Assembly: GCA_963513935.1 (NCBI GenBank)
Contig: OY740773.1
Location: 98,131,291 to 98,195,290, forward strand
Direction: 5' to 3'
Length of the DNA: 64,000 nucleotides
Source of the DNA: Aphrophora alni
Taxonomy: Eukaryota > Arthropoda > Insecta > Hemiptera > Aphrophoridae
Part shown: positions 22,717 to 32,519 of the stretch, one piece after another
Numbering within the stretch: position 1 is the stretch's first letter
How the letters are laid out: the number at the start of each line of letters is the position of its first letter
Position numbers and translations under genes: made by a program
The notes under the pieces: model-generated
The model's input: the letters and a program-made list of their open reading frames with translations, nothing else
The model's database searches: none
Told to the model about the DNA's origin: nothing

Positions 22717-23001
22717 AAAATACAATAGAAAACTAAATATAATATTATAGGTGTATTAAAGGAGCCCTGCATTGAGGGTTAAAATACAATAGAAAACTAA
22801 ATATAATATTATAGGTGTATTAAAGGAGCCCTGCATTGAGAGTTAAAATACAATAGAAAACTAAATATAATATTATAGGTGTATTAAAGGAGCCCTGCAT
22901 TGAGGGTTAAAATACAATAGAAAACTAAATATAATATTATAGGTGTATTAAAGGGGCCCTGCATTGAGGGTTAAAATACAATAGAAAACTAAATATAATA
23001 C
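22717..23001. repeat. 64-base tandem repeat, four copies and a partial
   Basis: AAAATACAATAG recurs at 22717, 22781, 22845, 22909 and 22973. The unit (GGTGTATTAAAGGAGCCCTG) is related to one half of the adjoining 143-base unit, so the arrays share an ancestor. Confidence 0.9.
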
Positions 23002-24280
23002 TTTTACTTTTTGACAAACGAATAAAAACATTTTTTATGATGAATAGATTTGGTTTCGGGGATGGTGAAATGATGTTTCAGAATGGATTTTGGACGGTTT
23101 ATTTAAATTTCTGGATTGTACAAAAAAACCGACCACGTTACTGCTAAATGTGGTCAGAAAATTCATAAAAGATACTGCATATAGGCTACTGAGGAATGAA
23201 TCATTATTTCATTATTATTTAATTCTCTTTATATTTGTATCTTATTGTTCCTAAACATTCAAAAAAAAGAAATTCATATTAGTACTGAATTAAGTTCTTC
23301 GTATCAAAACGACTCAACCCTTCATTCCTTCCCCTGACCTACTTAAGGGAGGTTAATGCTCTTACGTCGTTTTAAAGGGCTTAGCCAACGCCCACACCCT
23401 AAATCAACCCTCTCATTGAACTGTAACCTGTTCTATTTTTTATGCAAAGCTCAGATTCTCTATCGTATAAATAATTAATGTAAATTAAATGGCCTCATTC
23501 GTTTCACCAGAAAGACTTTATGATTTTCGTTTGTAGATCATTAATCATATTCACTGCTATGAATACTTTTGAAAGGTGTCGGTGCTGTAGGCGCCAGGAT
23601 CTCGAATTGATCGTTGTTAAACTAAGTTTCGCTTTGAAAATGTAGTTCTTTCTTTGCATGTGATAAGCTAAGCGATAACCTTAGGGTGCCGTTGCACTGC
23701 ACGCCATCTACCTGTAAATTTAACTAAATCCAACTAAACAAACACAACTTTACAAAGATCAGGTCACGACCTAGGTTACAGTAGCCTCACACTAGGATTG
23801 TGTCTGGTGTGAGGGGCGTGTCCTCCCTTCTACTTGCTTCCCTAGCCTGACTTGACGGTACAACCTATTCCAATAAAACTAGGTACACAAATTACTGCTT
23901 AGCTACATTTAATTATTAATGTTACAACTTCGTGACAGACTTTTGTAAACGTTTTATTCTTATTTATACCGATAAAAGAAACGAAAGTAGGGTACGCGTT
24001 TACACGGAAGAATTGAGGTCTATATTTTTTTTATTAGGGTTGTACCGCTGAAAGTAAACGCAACAATTAAGTGTGGGGGCCCCTCTTTTCCTCTCCACCC
24101 CAGACACATTCCTACCTTGAGGATACTGTACCTACTACACCTTGATTTAAACAAGAAAAGAATTGAATTGTTACTAGGTTGGGGGGGGGGGGCAGTGTTG
24201 CCAGATTTGTATCTCGTCCATAGCAACTTAACAAATACAACTTTAAAAAGACCACGTCACGTCCTAGGTTAATTTCTTTA
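23002..24280. other. unassigned sequence
   Basis: No recognisable exon or element; a G-run of 12 lies at about 24181. Confidence 0.4.
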
Positions 24281-24286
24281 CGCATT

Positions 24287-24905
24287 AACAAAATAGTAAA
24301 AAGAAATGGTGGAAAAGCAGCCCACAAAGTTTCTCACTCACACACCCTCAAAATCAAGTAAAAACAAACCAACTATGGGGGTATGGTTTAAGAACATACA
24401 TAAATTTACGATTTTCTCAAAATCTGCCTCTATGGATACAAACATAACATATTGGTCGCCATTTCTCAAAAAAAAATTCTGTTCGTGAGATATCAGTAAA
24501 AAAACTTATAAAATCGCCCACGAGGCTGATAAAAAAGACGCCATTTGTCAAAATGACCTACAGATTTTTCGTTTAAATTTGAGTTAAAAGTAGGGTCTAC
24601 GTAAAAACGCGTGTGCAATATTTGAAGTCAAAAATTATTACGTTCAGGAATAATAATAAGAAAAAAATTAACCGCCATATTTAAAACCTCGATTTTAAAA
24701 TATGGTATGACTCGTTTATGAGTTTATGGAATTAAGGCCCTATTTAAGTGGTTTTTTTTTGCGCACACGTCATCCATTGTTCATTTCCACTTTGACTGAT
24801 AATTAACGAACTGGTATGTTTGGTGGATGTGAGTTTTTATTTGATTTTGAGGATGGGTAAGTGAGAAAGTTTGTGCAGCGTTTTGTACAGTTTATTTTGT
24901 CTTTT
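24287..24905. mobile_element. TIR element with about 80-base arms
   Basis: The left arm (to about 24371) has CACAAAGTTTCTCACTCA and CCTCAAAATCAAGTAAAAAC. The right arm (from about 24827) has their complements GTGAGAAAGTTTGTGC and TTTTTATTTGATTTTGAGG. No coding region survives between them. A fragment of the same family lies near 8471-8560. Confidence 0.6.
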
Positions 24906-25649
24906 ACTAAAACTAAGTTAGAATGAAGTAAGCAGCAATATGATTCTAAAAGCATATGTTATCAGTTGTTCTGATACTTTGGATCAGCGATATGGAACAC
25001 TTGATAGAAACTGCAATAACTAATTGTATATGATATATTAATTTTATTATGATAGATAATATTAGAAGCATCATTGTTATAGACATTAGTGCTTCAAGTA
25101 GGCTATGTAAAACAAATCAAATGGTTTGGACTTTGCACTGCTGTAGAAGTTGTGAATAAACTTTAAATCACGTTGCAAATACGTTATGGTACTACACATT
25201 TTGAAAACATTTTAAATAAATTACCATCCCTAAAAACTAGAATAATCATCGCCTTAACACTAAAACTAAAAACGTAACAGTACTTGTTTACCGCTCCTTA
25301 TTTGTGAGTAAAATACTCGAATTATCCTTTTCCGAATATTTATAGGTTCTGTTATCTTTCTACTGCTGTAACAAACAAAAATAACTTAACTGCTATTTTC
25401 GCGTTCACCCACTGCTATCCTTTCAAGTTCGGTCTTTCCCGGTGTAGACTGCGCCACTACGAAGTCAATACACTGGGACACTCTTGCGAGAATCATTCTT
25501 TGTATTTAATAGCGGTTTATTTTGCCGATTTATTAACTTATGTTGAATTTAAACTGAATAATTTCGTAAGTCTATTTGAATAACATAACCTAGTCTAGCC
25601 TAACCTATTCGAGTTTTTTGTATATTGGTTGAGGACATTCTGTGGCTCA

Positions 25650-25893
25650 CTTTAGTGATTATCGGCTTAGGACTCCCGATGAAACCTAGCTGGATCTACT
25701 CCTTTTCACATGTAGAGGGTTAGATCCCTCTCTTTCAGCTTTCCTATCGGATCTCTCTTGACCAACTCTTGTTCTCTTCCCGACCCTGACTCTATTAGAG
25801 TATTCAAGGGCTAGATGTTTATGTTCTTATCTTCCTCTTTTTTTATAAGGCGATGATGATCGATAGGATCTTCTTCTTTAAGTCAGAAGGGGA
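25650..25893 (+). mobile_element. SINE copy
   Basis: Contains GGACTCCCGATGAAACCTAG, CTGGATCTACTCC, GGGTTAGATCCCTC, CTCTCTTGACCAACTCTTG and the tail AAGGCGATGATGATCGATAGG. Confidence 0.8.
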
Positions 25894-25913
25894 AAAAAAT
25901 CTATATCCCATAC

Positions 25914-25972
25914 ACAGACTTTAGCTACAGGGTATTGGAGATTTATTTTGCTGGTACCTGGGCATTGACTAT
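25914..25972 (+). pseudogene. LINE RNase H fragment
   Basis: About 59 bases match the stretch of the 57116-62044 LINE near 61121-61180, including the codons for WVPGH (GGTACCTGGGCATTG). It is a truncated relic lying just after a SINE. Confidence 0.65.
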
Positions 25973-26325
25973 CAAGAATGAAGCTTCTATCAGTAATTGA
26001 ATTTATTTTTGCTTCGATAATCTTTTCATTACTCGCTGCACACATGATTGCAAAGATGTTACTTTACCAGTGATCACTCAATCACTGATTACTAAAATTA
26101 ATGATTATAAATCGGAAGACCTGACAAGTTTAAAATGTGGTTAGCGCTTAAAATCAGTTAAAACTGGTCAAAACCAAACACGTTGAAACATGTCAAGTTT
26201 TTTTTAGATCTTTATTTAAAACTTATAATTCGTTTTGACAAATAATATTCAAAACTAGTTGTGGAATCATGGAACGAATTTCATGTTTTGTTAGTTTATA
26301 GTTCAACTATAAGGGGGTCAGTAAT

Positions 26326-26475
26326 AGTGAGTACGAGAGTGGCAATTCCGAGATACAAAGCTGGATCTACACATTTTTTCATGTAGCCTTGGATTAAATC
26401 CTATCGGTTGTCTTTTGACCAACTCTTGTTCTTATCCGAACCTGACGCTATTAGTGTTCGAGGGCTAGGATAACA
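26326..26475 (+). mobile_element. SINE fragment with good head, 3' truncated
   Basis: Starts AGTGAGTACGAGAGTGGCAA, continues with GCTGGATCTACAC and CCTTGGATTAAATCC, and stops after GTGTTCGAGGGCTAGGA. The copy helps place the 5' end of the family. Confidence 0.75.
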
Positions 26476-26778
26476 TGTTGTAGCTGTTTTCAAACAAAGC
26501 GAAACGAAATTCATTTCCTCTATGTTTGTTTATCTTGGTAAACATTTTCGGTGTTGATCCTAACATACACATTTGGATGGATCTGTGGGAGGGTTAAAGA
26601 GAAAGAGGGTGGCATACTTCTCCTTGTATCAGGCGACACTCTGCTGGAGGGTATGACGTCACAGGACTGAACGGCTGCCAAGTTTACAACCAGCAGAAAA
26701 TAATTATTGCAGTATAAGTATATTGGTTTCTTTAATCACTCTGAATGTCAAGGCGCAACCACATCATGGAAATTTCTA

Positions 26779-27808
26779 CAGGGTGTTCGAAAAATGTGAG
26801 GCAATAATTTACGTAGTGATTCCTTGGGTCAAAATAAGCAAAAAAGTTTATATAGACATATGTCCTTTCTCGATTCGTTTAGCGTCTGTCTGTATGTATG
26901 TGTTTTTTACAAAATAATTCATAACTCCTTAACGGTTTGAGTTACAGCGTTGAGATTCTGCACAAATGTTCATCTTATTGGCCGCTATCTTTGTGCAAAA
27001 TATGGATAAAAAAAACTCTAACCGTTTCAAAATGGCGGCTATTTTTAATATTTGACGGCAAATTTCACGAAAACCGCTAATTTTACAAAAAATTGCAAGA
27101 TACATAAAATGTAGTAAGTTTTAATGGGGATTCCAACGATATCTTATTAAGCTTATTTTGGACGAAGAATAACAGAGAAATTAATTTCTTCCTTGCTATA
27201 CCCAGTTTTCTCCATTTAAACAATGTTTAAACTGTAACAAATATCATAAAATCACAAATTATCAATACATAAATATTATTTTACTTTCAAACATGTACAA
27301 AATGAACACTTTTTAAAGAAACACAACTTTTGTGATTTTATGATATTTGTTACAGTTTTAACATTGTTTAAATGGAGAAAACTGGGTATATCAAGGAAGA
27401 AATTAATTTCTCTGTTATTCTTCGTCCAAAATAAGCTTAATAAGATATCATTGGAATCCCCATAAAACTTACTACATTTTATGTATCTTGCAATTTTTTT
27501 GTAAAATTAGCGGTTTTCGTGAAATTTGCCGTCAAATATTTAAAACAGCCGCCATTATGAAACAGTTAAAGATTTATTATTCATATTTTGCACAAAGATA
27601 GCGGCTAATAGGATGAACATTTGTGCAGAATCTCAACGCTGTAACTCAAACCGTTAAGGAGTTATGAATCATTTTGTAAAAAAACACATACAGACAGACA
27701 GACGCTAAATGAAACGAGAAAGGACATATGTCTATATAAACTTTTTTGCTTATTTTGACCCAAGGAATCACTACATAAATTATTGCCCCACATTTTTCGA
27801 ACACTCTG
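26779..27808. mobile_element. 1030-base nearly perfect palindromic element, TA target site
   Basis: Arms of about 485 bases (26779 to about 27265, and about 27325 to 27808) are near-exact complements around a loop of about 60 bases. The ends read CAGGGTGTTCGAAAAATGTG and the complement of CAGAGTGTTCGAAAAATGTG. TA stands outside both ends (26777-26778 and 27809-27810). No protein frame is present. The layout fits a long-TIR nonautonomous Tc1/mariner-type element. Confidence 0.85.
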
Positions 27809-28000
27809 TATAAGAACAATGTAAAGGCGTGAATAATCCCTGGAATAATAATGTTTGTAAAATTAAAAGATATTTACGGTTTTACGACCCCACGCCGAAA
27901 AGTCCCATTTAATATAGTATATAAACAGTATTTCGTGTAAATATCATATGACTTATATGTATAATAGATTTAACCTTACTTAACCTGTCTTTGACGAATT

Positions 28001-28432
28001 TGTTTTTAGAGTTTTTCGGTCATTATAACCTTCAAAGAAAATCTGCGTGCGTGTGTGCNNNNNNNNNNNNNNNNNNNNNNNNNNNNNNNNNNNNNNNNNN
28101 NNNNNNNNNNNNNNNNNNNNNNNNNNNNNNNNNNNNNNNNNNNNNNNNNNNNNNNNNNNNNNNNNNNNNNNNNNNNNNNNNNNNNNNNNNNNNNNNNNNN
28201 NNNNNNNNNNNNNNNNNNNNNNNNNNNNNNNNNNNNNNNNNNNNNNNNNNNNNNNNNNAAAAAAAGGAAAAAAGAGCATAAAATAGACATCCTAGTTCTC
28301 AAATCCTCTAATAACATCAGGGTCAGTAGGGAAGAAAAGTTGCTTTAGACAGATGTAATTTGAAAGATGAAAAAGAGGGATCTAACCCAAGACTAGATGT
28401 ACATCCAGCTAGAATACCTCGGTTGCTGCAAA
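28001..28432 (-). mobile_element. SINE copy interrupted by the assembly gap
   Basis: The tail, complement of AGTTTTTCGGTCATTATAAC, lies at about 28008-28033. The body resumes after the gap at 28259 with GAGCATAAAATAGAC and runs to the head near 28432. A GT-rich microsatellite sits at the left gap edge, inside the variable linker. Confidence 0.7.
28059..28258. other. assembly gap, 200 N
   Basis: Exactly 200 undetermined bases, probably a conventional length. The left edge is GCGTGCGTGTGTGC, so a GT microsatellite may have broken the assembly. Confidence 0.98.
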
Positions 28433-28469
28433 TATCGGCAAGCAAGATGCCAATATAAACATCATTATA

Positions 28470-29505
28470 CAGTAGAACCCCTCAAACTCGACCCCCTCAA
28501 ACTCGACATTCCGTCAAACTCGACAGGCCCAGTGACAAGGAGCATGGGATTTCCAAGGTCATTCACTGCATTGTTTTACGCCATGTGCGCCTGCCAGATG
28601 ACCGGTGGTTGAGGCTTGTTACTTTTGTTTATACAGCTGTGAGGGATGCTCCTTTGTCTAGCCACTTTCTAATCCTACTGTATAGTAGAGGCCAAAGTTA
28701 AAGATAAAGGGTCCAGGTAGACCAGGACAGCCCTAAACATTTGTTGTCAAAACATTCATATTGTTGTGAATCCAAGCGCCTAACCACCCGGATGCTAGCG
28801 GTCATTAGCACCGATTCCATTAAAGTAAGCGGCAAGTCTTTTGTCATAACAATTCAACGGAGCGTCGTAGAACTATGATTCAAGTTTTGTAATAAAGGTC
28901 TTAACCATGTGAGAAAAATGATCCCACTCTTAATTATATGCGATCAGCAGTTCAATTTATAGCATTTGTATTGGACTGTGTTTGGTATGGACATTCTTTT
29001 TCTTCGGCGACTTCGAGATGAAGCTGCCAGACGTCCAGTCGAAAATGAAAAACAAAGATCAATCAAAAGTTTTTTCAAACAATGCTAACTTTGCTCTAAT
29101 TTTTTTTTTTTTATATAAAATTGTTTTAATCTTTAAAAATATTTAATGGACTGTCTGTTTTTTACTATAGACTTTACTGTAAATTTTATTACAGCATATT
29201 AGGATATGTCTTTTTAGTTTACTAAACCTATTGTACAAGGCCAACACTTTTTAAATCTCATTTGACCGATCGATAAATTTAATTTTAATGTGTGATTGAA
29301 CACACTATTTTTTTGTTGTCAGGCAGGGACTTTTTTGCAATAAACGTTTAATCATTGATAATCAATAAATGTACAGTTATTTAAAATAATTTGGAGTATT
29401 TGTTGCAAACCTAACCATTAAATACCAAAGTTCCCTAAAACTCGACAACCCCCAAACTCGACAACCTTAAAGTCCACATTGTGTCGAGTTTGAGGGGTTC
29501 TACTG
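28470..29505. mobile_element. Tigger/pogo-like nonautonomous element, 1036 bases
   Basis: Terminal inverted repeats of 23 identical bases start CAGTAGAACCCCTCAAACTC and are flanked by TA (28468-28469 and 29506-29507). The motif CAAACTCGAC recurs three times at the left end and, with variants, at the right end, giving subterminal arrays that could be transposase sites. The interior has no transposase frame. Confidence 0.8.
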
Positions 29506-29639
29506 TATTGTGTTTGACTTGTAGGTACTATCTGAATCTGGTATAGCTATCTATCAGTATCCACTATCCTCCACCTTTCTGCCCATTCCTCACAAAATAG
29601 CTTTGTCCCCTTCCTTCTTGAAACCCACGATTGGATATC

Positions 29640-29960
29640 GAGTAGTTTGCCAGCAGCAAGGTTAATTATCTCATCTGCCCTTTAATGCCAAGCCACTCCT
29701 CAAGAATCCGTGTCCACAGTAATCCAAGTCACTTGCTTATTTTGATGGAAACAAGGCAGCAAGGACCTTAACTCAGATATTCTAAAGGAGTAGTAATCAG
29801 AGTTAGACCTCTTTAGTGCCTTCTTAGGTGCTCTTGAGTCGGTAAGAATTAAAATTGGTCTGTTTGTTTGTCATCAGACATCAAATTAGGGCCACATTGA
29901 TGGCTAAATGCTCTCCATCCATGCTTGACCTTGAATTTGTCAAAACATAGTAGCTCTCCT
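29640..29960 (-). pseudogene. decayed retroelement RNase H domain
   Basis: The minus strand reads ILTDSRAPKKALKRSNSD, then SELRSLLPCFHQNKQVTWIT, then a stop-broken stretch ending RADEIINLA. The TDSRAxxxAL block and terminal ADE fit an RNase H fold of LINE type. It differs from the 57116-62044 family. A preceding frame reading AINVAL may be its upstream part. Two stops at least. Confidence 0.5.
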
Positions 29961-30259
29961 CTGTTTCTGGTTGAAATAACTGGCTTTCGATTTTTGTCGA
30001 TTAAGACCAACCAATCAATCTGTGTACATTTTAACTTAGTGTTGTTGGTACTTTGTATTCTATGGTTTTGCATCTTAGAACTTAGGAAGGATTGGCTTTT
30101 GATCTCTTTGTCAGTAATTCCATTACAGCCCAAACATCTACATTCCTCCAAGGCAGTTGAAAAAATATATGAGATGGACTCTGGTTAGTTGGTCTTTCAA
30201 TATGGTCTGTACAGTATAACAAACACACAGAACACAATTCTCACAAAAAATACTCCTAA

Positions 30260-30305
30260 GTATCAGACATGTTTCAAATCACAAGGTCGTCCTCTTCAGT
30301 GATAC
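30260..30305 (-). ncRNA. hammerhead ribozyme motif, stem II decayed
   Basis: On the minus strand: GTATCA, CTGAAGA, a stem II region with GACGACCTTGTGATT whose pairing is impaired, GAAA, the palindrome ACATGT, C, then TGATAC. Stem I is a perfect six pairs. It is the inverted partner of 30393-30437. Confidence 0.55.
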
Positions 30306-30392
30306 ACAAGCTGCACCAATCAAACTATAACTGAAATAGTTTGACTGAAATAGTATAACTTATTCAGTTATAGTTTGATTGGTGTAGCTTGT

Positions 30393-30437
30393 GTATTACT
30401 GAAGAGGACGACCTTGTCGTTGAAACGCGTCTGATAC
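30393..30437 (+). ncRNA. hammerhead ribozyme, complete
   Basis: Stem I GTATTA pairs with TGATAC (one G-U). Then come CTGAAGA, stem II ACGAC/GTCGT around CTT, GAAA at 30422-30425, the palindromic stem III ACGCGT, and C at 30431 as the predicted cleavage residue. All core residues are in place. Short palindromic stem III is the known feature of Penelope-like hammerheads, which are thought to act as dimers. Confidence 0.75.
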
Positions 30438-30674
30438 TTAGGCATATTTTTTGTAAGAATTGTGTTCTTTGTGTTTGTTATAATGTATAATTTTTGTCAT
30501 AAGTCAAGCTCAAAATTTAATATAAATATGGTCTGTGATAATAATTCTACTTTGTTGGTGAATGATTATTTAGTAATTGTCTAAACAAATGAAAGGGTAG
30601 GGGTCTTTGAGTATTTGTTCCAAATTTACTTTTAATTATTTTATTAAATATTAAAGTTAAAAGATTATTTTTAG

Positions 30675-30730
30675 ATCACCATGTCAGATGCTGTTGAAGA
30701 CAAAATTTCTTCATTTGCCTTTACTATGAT
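30675..30730 (+). CDS. candidate short coding exon
   Basis: After an acceptor-like TTTTTAG, ATG at 30681 opens a frame MSDAVEDKISSFAFTM that can be spliced at AT|GTAGGT. A later donor, GTTAGT, would include an in-frame TAG. It lies 1.4 kb upstream of the TPPP terminal exon on the same strand and could be an N-terminal exon of that gene, but its phase does not join that exon directly, and the resemblance to TPPP N-termini is slight. Confidence 0.22.
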
Positions 30731-30821
30731 GTAGGTTAGTGAATTTTAAGACTACTGTTTGAAAAAATATTCACACATATGAAATTCAATAATTTTTTAT
30801 TTCTTCTTGTTTAAGCAAAAT

Positions 30822-31068
30822 ATTTTCAGGTCACCATAGCTTTATAAAACATAGAAAAAGAGCATAAAGACCCCTAGCCCTCAAATACTCTAATAGCACA
30901 ATAATAATTGTCAGAAAAGAACAAGAGTCGGTTAAGAGAGACCTGATAGGATATATGAAAGAGAGGGACCTAAAACCCAAGATACACCTATTACATGATG
31001 AAAGGTGTAGATCCAGCTAGCATTCCTCAGGTTCGCCACAACCATACCCACTATTCATGAGCCTTTGG
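30822..31068 (-). mobile_element. SINE copy with head
   Basis: On the minus strand: GGCTCATGAATAGTGGGTAT, GAACCTGAGGAATGCTAGC, TGGATCTACACC, CTATCAGGTCTCTCTTAACC and a weak tail. It would lie in the intron before the TPPP terminal exon. Confidence 0.75.
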
Positions 31069-31716
31069 GGGAAAAATTCATTAATAATTAATCCTTTAAA
31101 AACCTGTGCGAAATATCGAATCCAGGGCGCATTCAAGGGAAAAAAGTTTTGATTTTTCTACAACACCATAGTCTATACATTTATTAAAGATAATAAAAAT
31201 GTCCCGCACTGTTTCTAAAAGTTGTGAAAAAGGTTTAGATGGCCTTTATTACTTTAAACGTGTGTGCTGATTTTGGTTATTTCAAACATAAGATATTCAA
31301 ATTAAAATACGGTACATACAAATATTCTTCAATCTGAAAATGCTGTTAAAAGGTACTTGATCTCATAGAAAATTAAAATTCAACTGACATTTAGTAAACT
31401 CCTTCGCTCAGAGGCTGATTGTCAGAGGCTATATCATTTTCCCCATGTTAATTGCCATTTCAACAATGGGAGGGGAGACATGTCAATATAAGCACCTTCA
31501 TACTCAAACTATGTTAGTCTTGATTCAGTCTTCGTAGGTAGCATATCAGACTCCTTAAGAGAGCCTTGAAAACCATTAAAACATGCTCAAAACATCAGCA
31601 GTTAACATGGGAAAAAAAACACACCCTACAGCCCAAAAATCCAATTTTAAGCTTGATGACAATCAGAGCAAAAGTACATAATAATATTATGTATTACATA
31701 TATATTATGTAGATAT

Positions 31717-31720
<4 letters not shown>

Positions 31721-31773
<53 letters not shown>
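31721..31773. repeat. (AT)n microsatellite
   Basis: About 26 uninterrupted AT units. Confidence 0.98.
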
Positions 31774-31776
<3 letters not shown>

Positions 31777-32163
31777 GATAAAGTAAGAAAGAATATAATA
31801 AATATTAACTATAAACAATTTTATTATCTTTTATGTAAACAATAGGTAGTCATGAAAGTATTGCATTTACCTAAAATTTATAATAATATTTTAAAGTAAA
31901 GATATCTGGATTAATATCTTTTAACTTAACAGCTGTTAAGAAGGTTTTACCTAAATAAAAGAAAAACACTATTCAACATTTGAAGGTATAATATATTAAA
32001 ATGTGCTTAGTACTTGGAATCTGTATAAAATGTGATTCAATATCTAAATAATATAATATATAAGAGGTATAAAGAAATGTAAAAAATATATATATATATT
32101 ATTGATTAAGAAAAAATGGTTATTTTAATTAAAATACTATTTCATTTATTCTCTTAATTGCAG

Positions 32164-32349
32164 AGTGCAACAAAGAACGCAAGCACTGTAGATCGCTTGA
32201 CAGACCCTACAAAATACACTGGTGCCTCGAAATTACGATTTGATGAATCTGGTAAAGGTAAAGGTATCGCTGGCCGAAAAGACTTACCCGATAAGTCAGG
32301 TTATGTACATGGATACAAAGATAAAGATTCATACAACAAAACCCATTAA
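32164..32349 (+). CDS. TPPP: TPPP/p25-alpha terminal coding exon
   Basis: The exon follows the acceptor TTAATTGCAG at 32163, starts in phase 0 with SATKNAS, and ends at TAA 32347-32349. It encodes 61 residues including [27 protein letters not shown] and SGYVHGYKD. This is the conserved C-terminal p25-alpha signature (LTD, YTG, RFD, GKGKG.AGR, SGYV.GYK). TPPP proteins bind and bundle microtubules; the Drosophila homologue is ringmaker. The about 100-residue core domain is not found upstream within the window, so those exons lie beyond it, in the gap, or are missed. Two AATAAA signals follow at 32440 and 32485. Confidence 0.85.
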   Translation, partial: SATKNASTVDRLTDPTKYTGASKLRFDESGKGKGIAGRKDLPDKSGYVHGYKDKDSYNKTH

Positions 32350-32439
32350 ATTTGCCAATGAAGCCTTTAAAAACTCACGCAAAACAAAGACTTTATTTTA
32401 TATATCATGGTTTTTAATTTTAGAAAATAATTTTATTAT

Positions 32440-32490
32440 AATAAAAATAAAAAAATCTATAGATAACTTTTCGTTAGTTCTATCAATAAA
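32440..32490 (+). other. polyadenylation signals of the TPPP exon
   Basis: AATAAA at 32440-32445 and 32485-32490, 91 and 136 bases after the stop codon. Confidence 0.55.
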
Positions 32491-32519
32491 AATATAAAAA
32501 ACTGTAAAATATAACTAGT

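Larger units (their letters stand above)
30211..30524. mobile_element. Penelope-like nonautonomous element with two opposed hammerheads
   Basis: A 12-base direct repeat AATATGGTCTGT (30199-30210 and 30525-30536) flanks the segment and looks like a target-site duplication. Inside, arms of about 120 bases (30215-30333 and 30363-30482) are inverted copies, each with a hammerhead core. Length (314 bases) and design resemble the element at 5256-5571. No protein is encoded. Confidence 0.7.

Noticed and set aside
21785..23001. CRISPR-like regular repeats
   Set aside because: Whole units are repeated without unique spacers, and the genome is eukaryotic; these are satellite arrays.
27980..28348. open frames across the N run
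   Set aside because: They consist almost entirely of undetermined bases.
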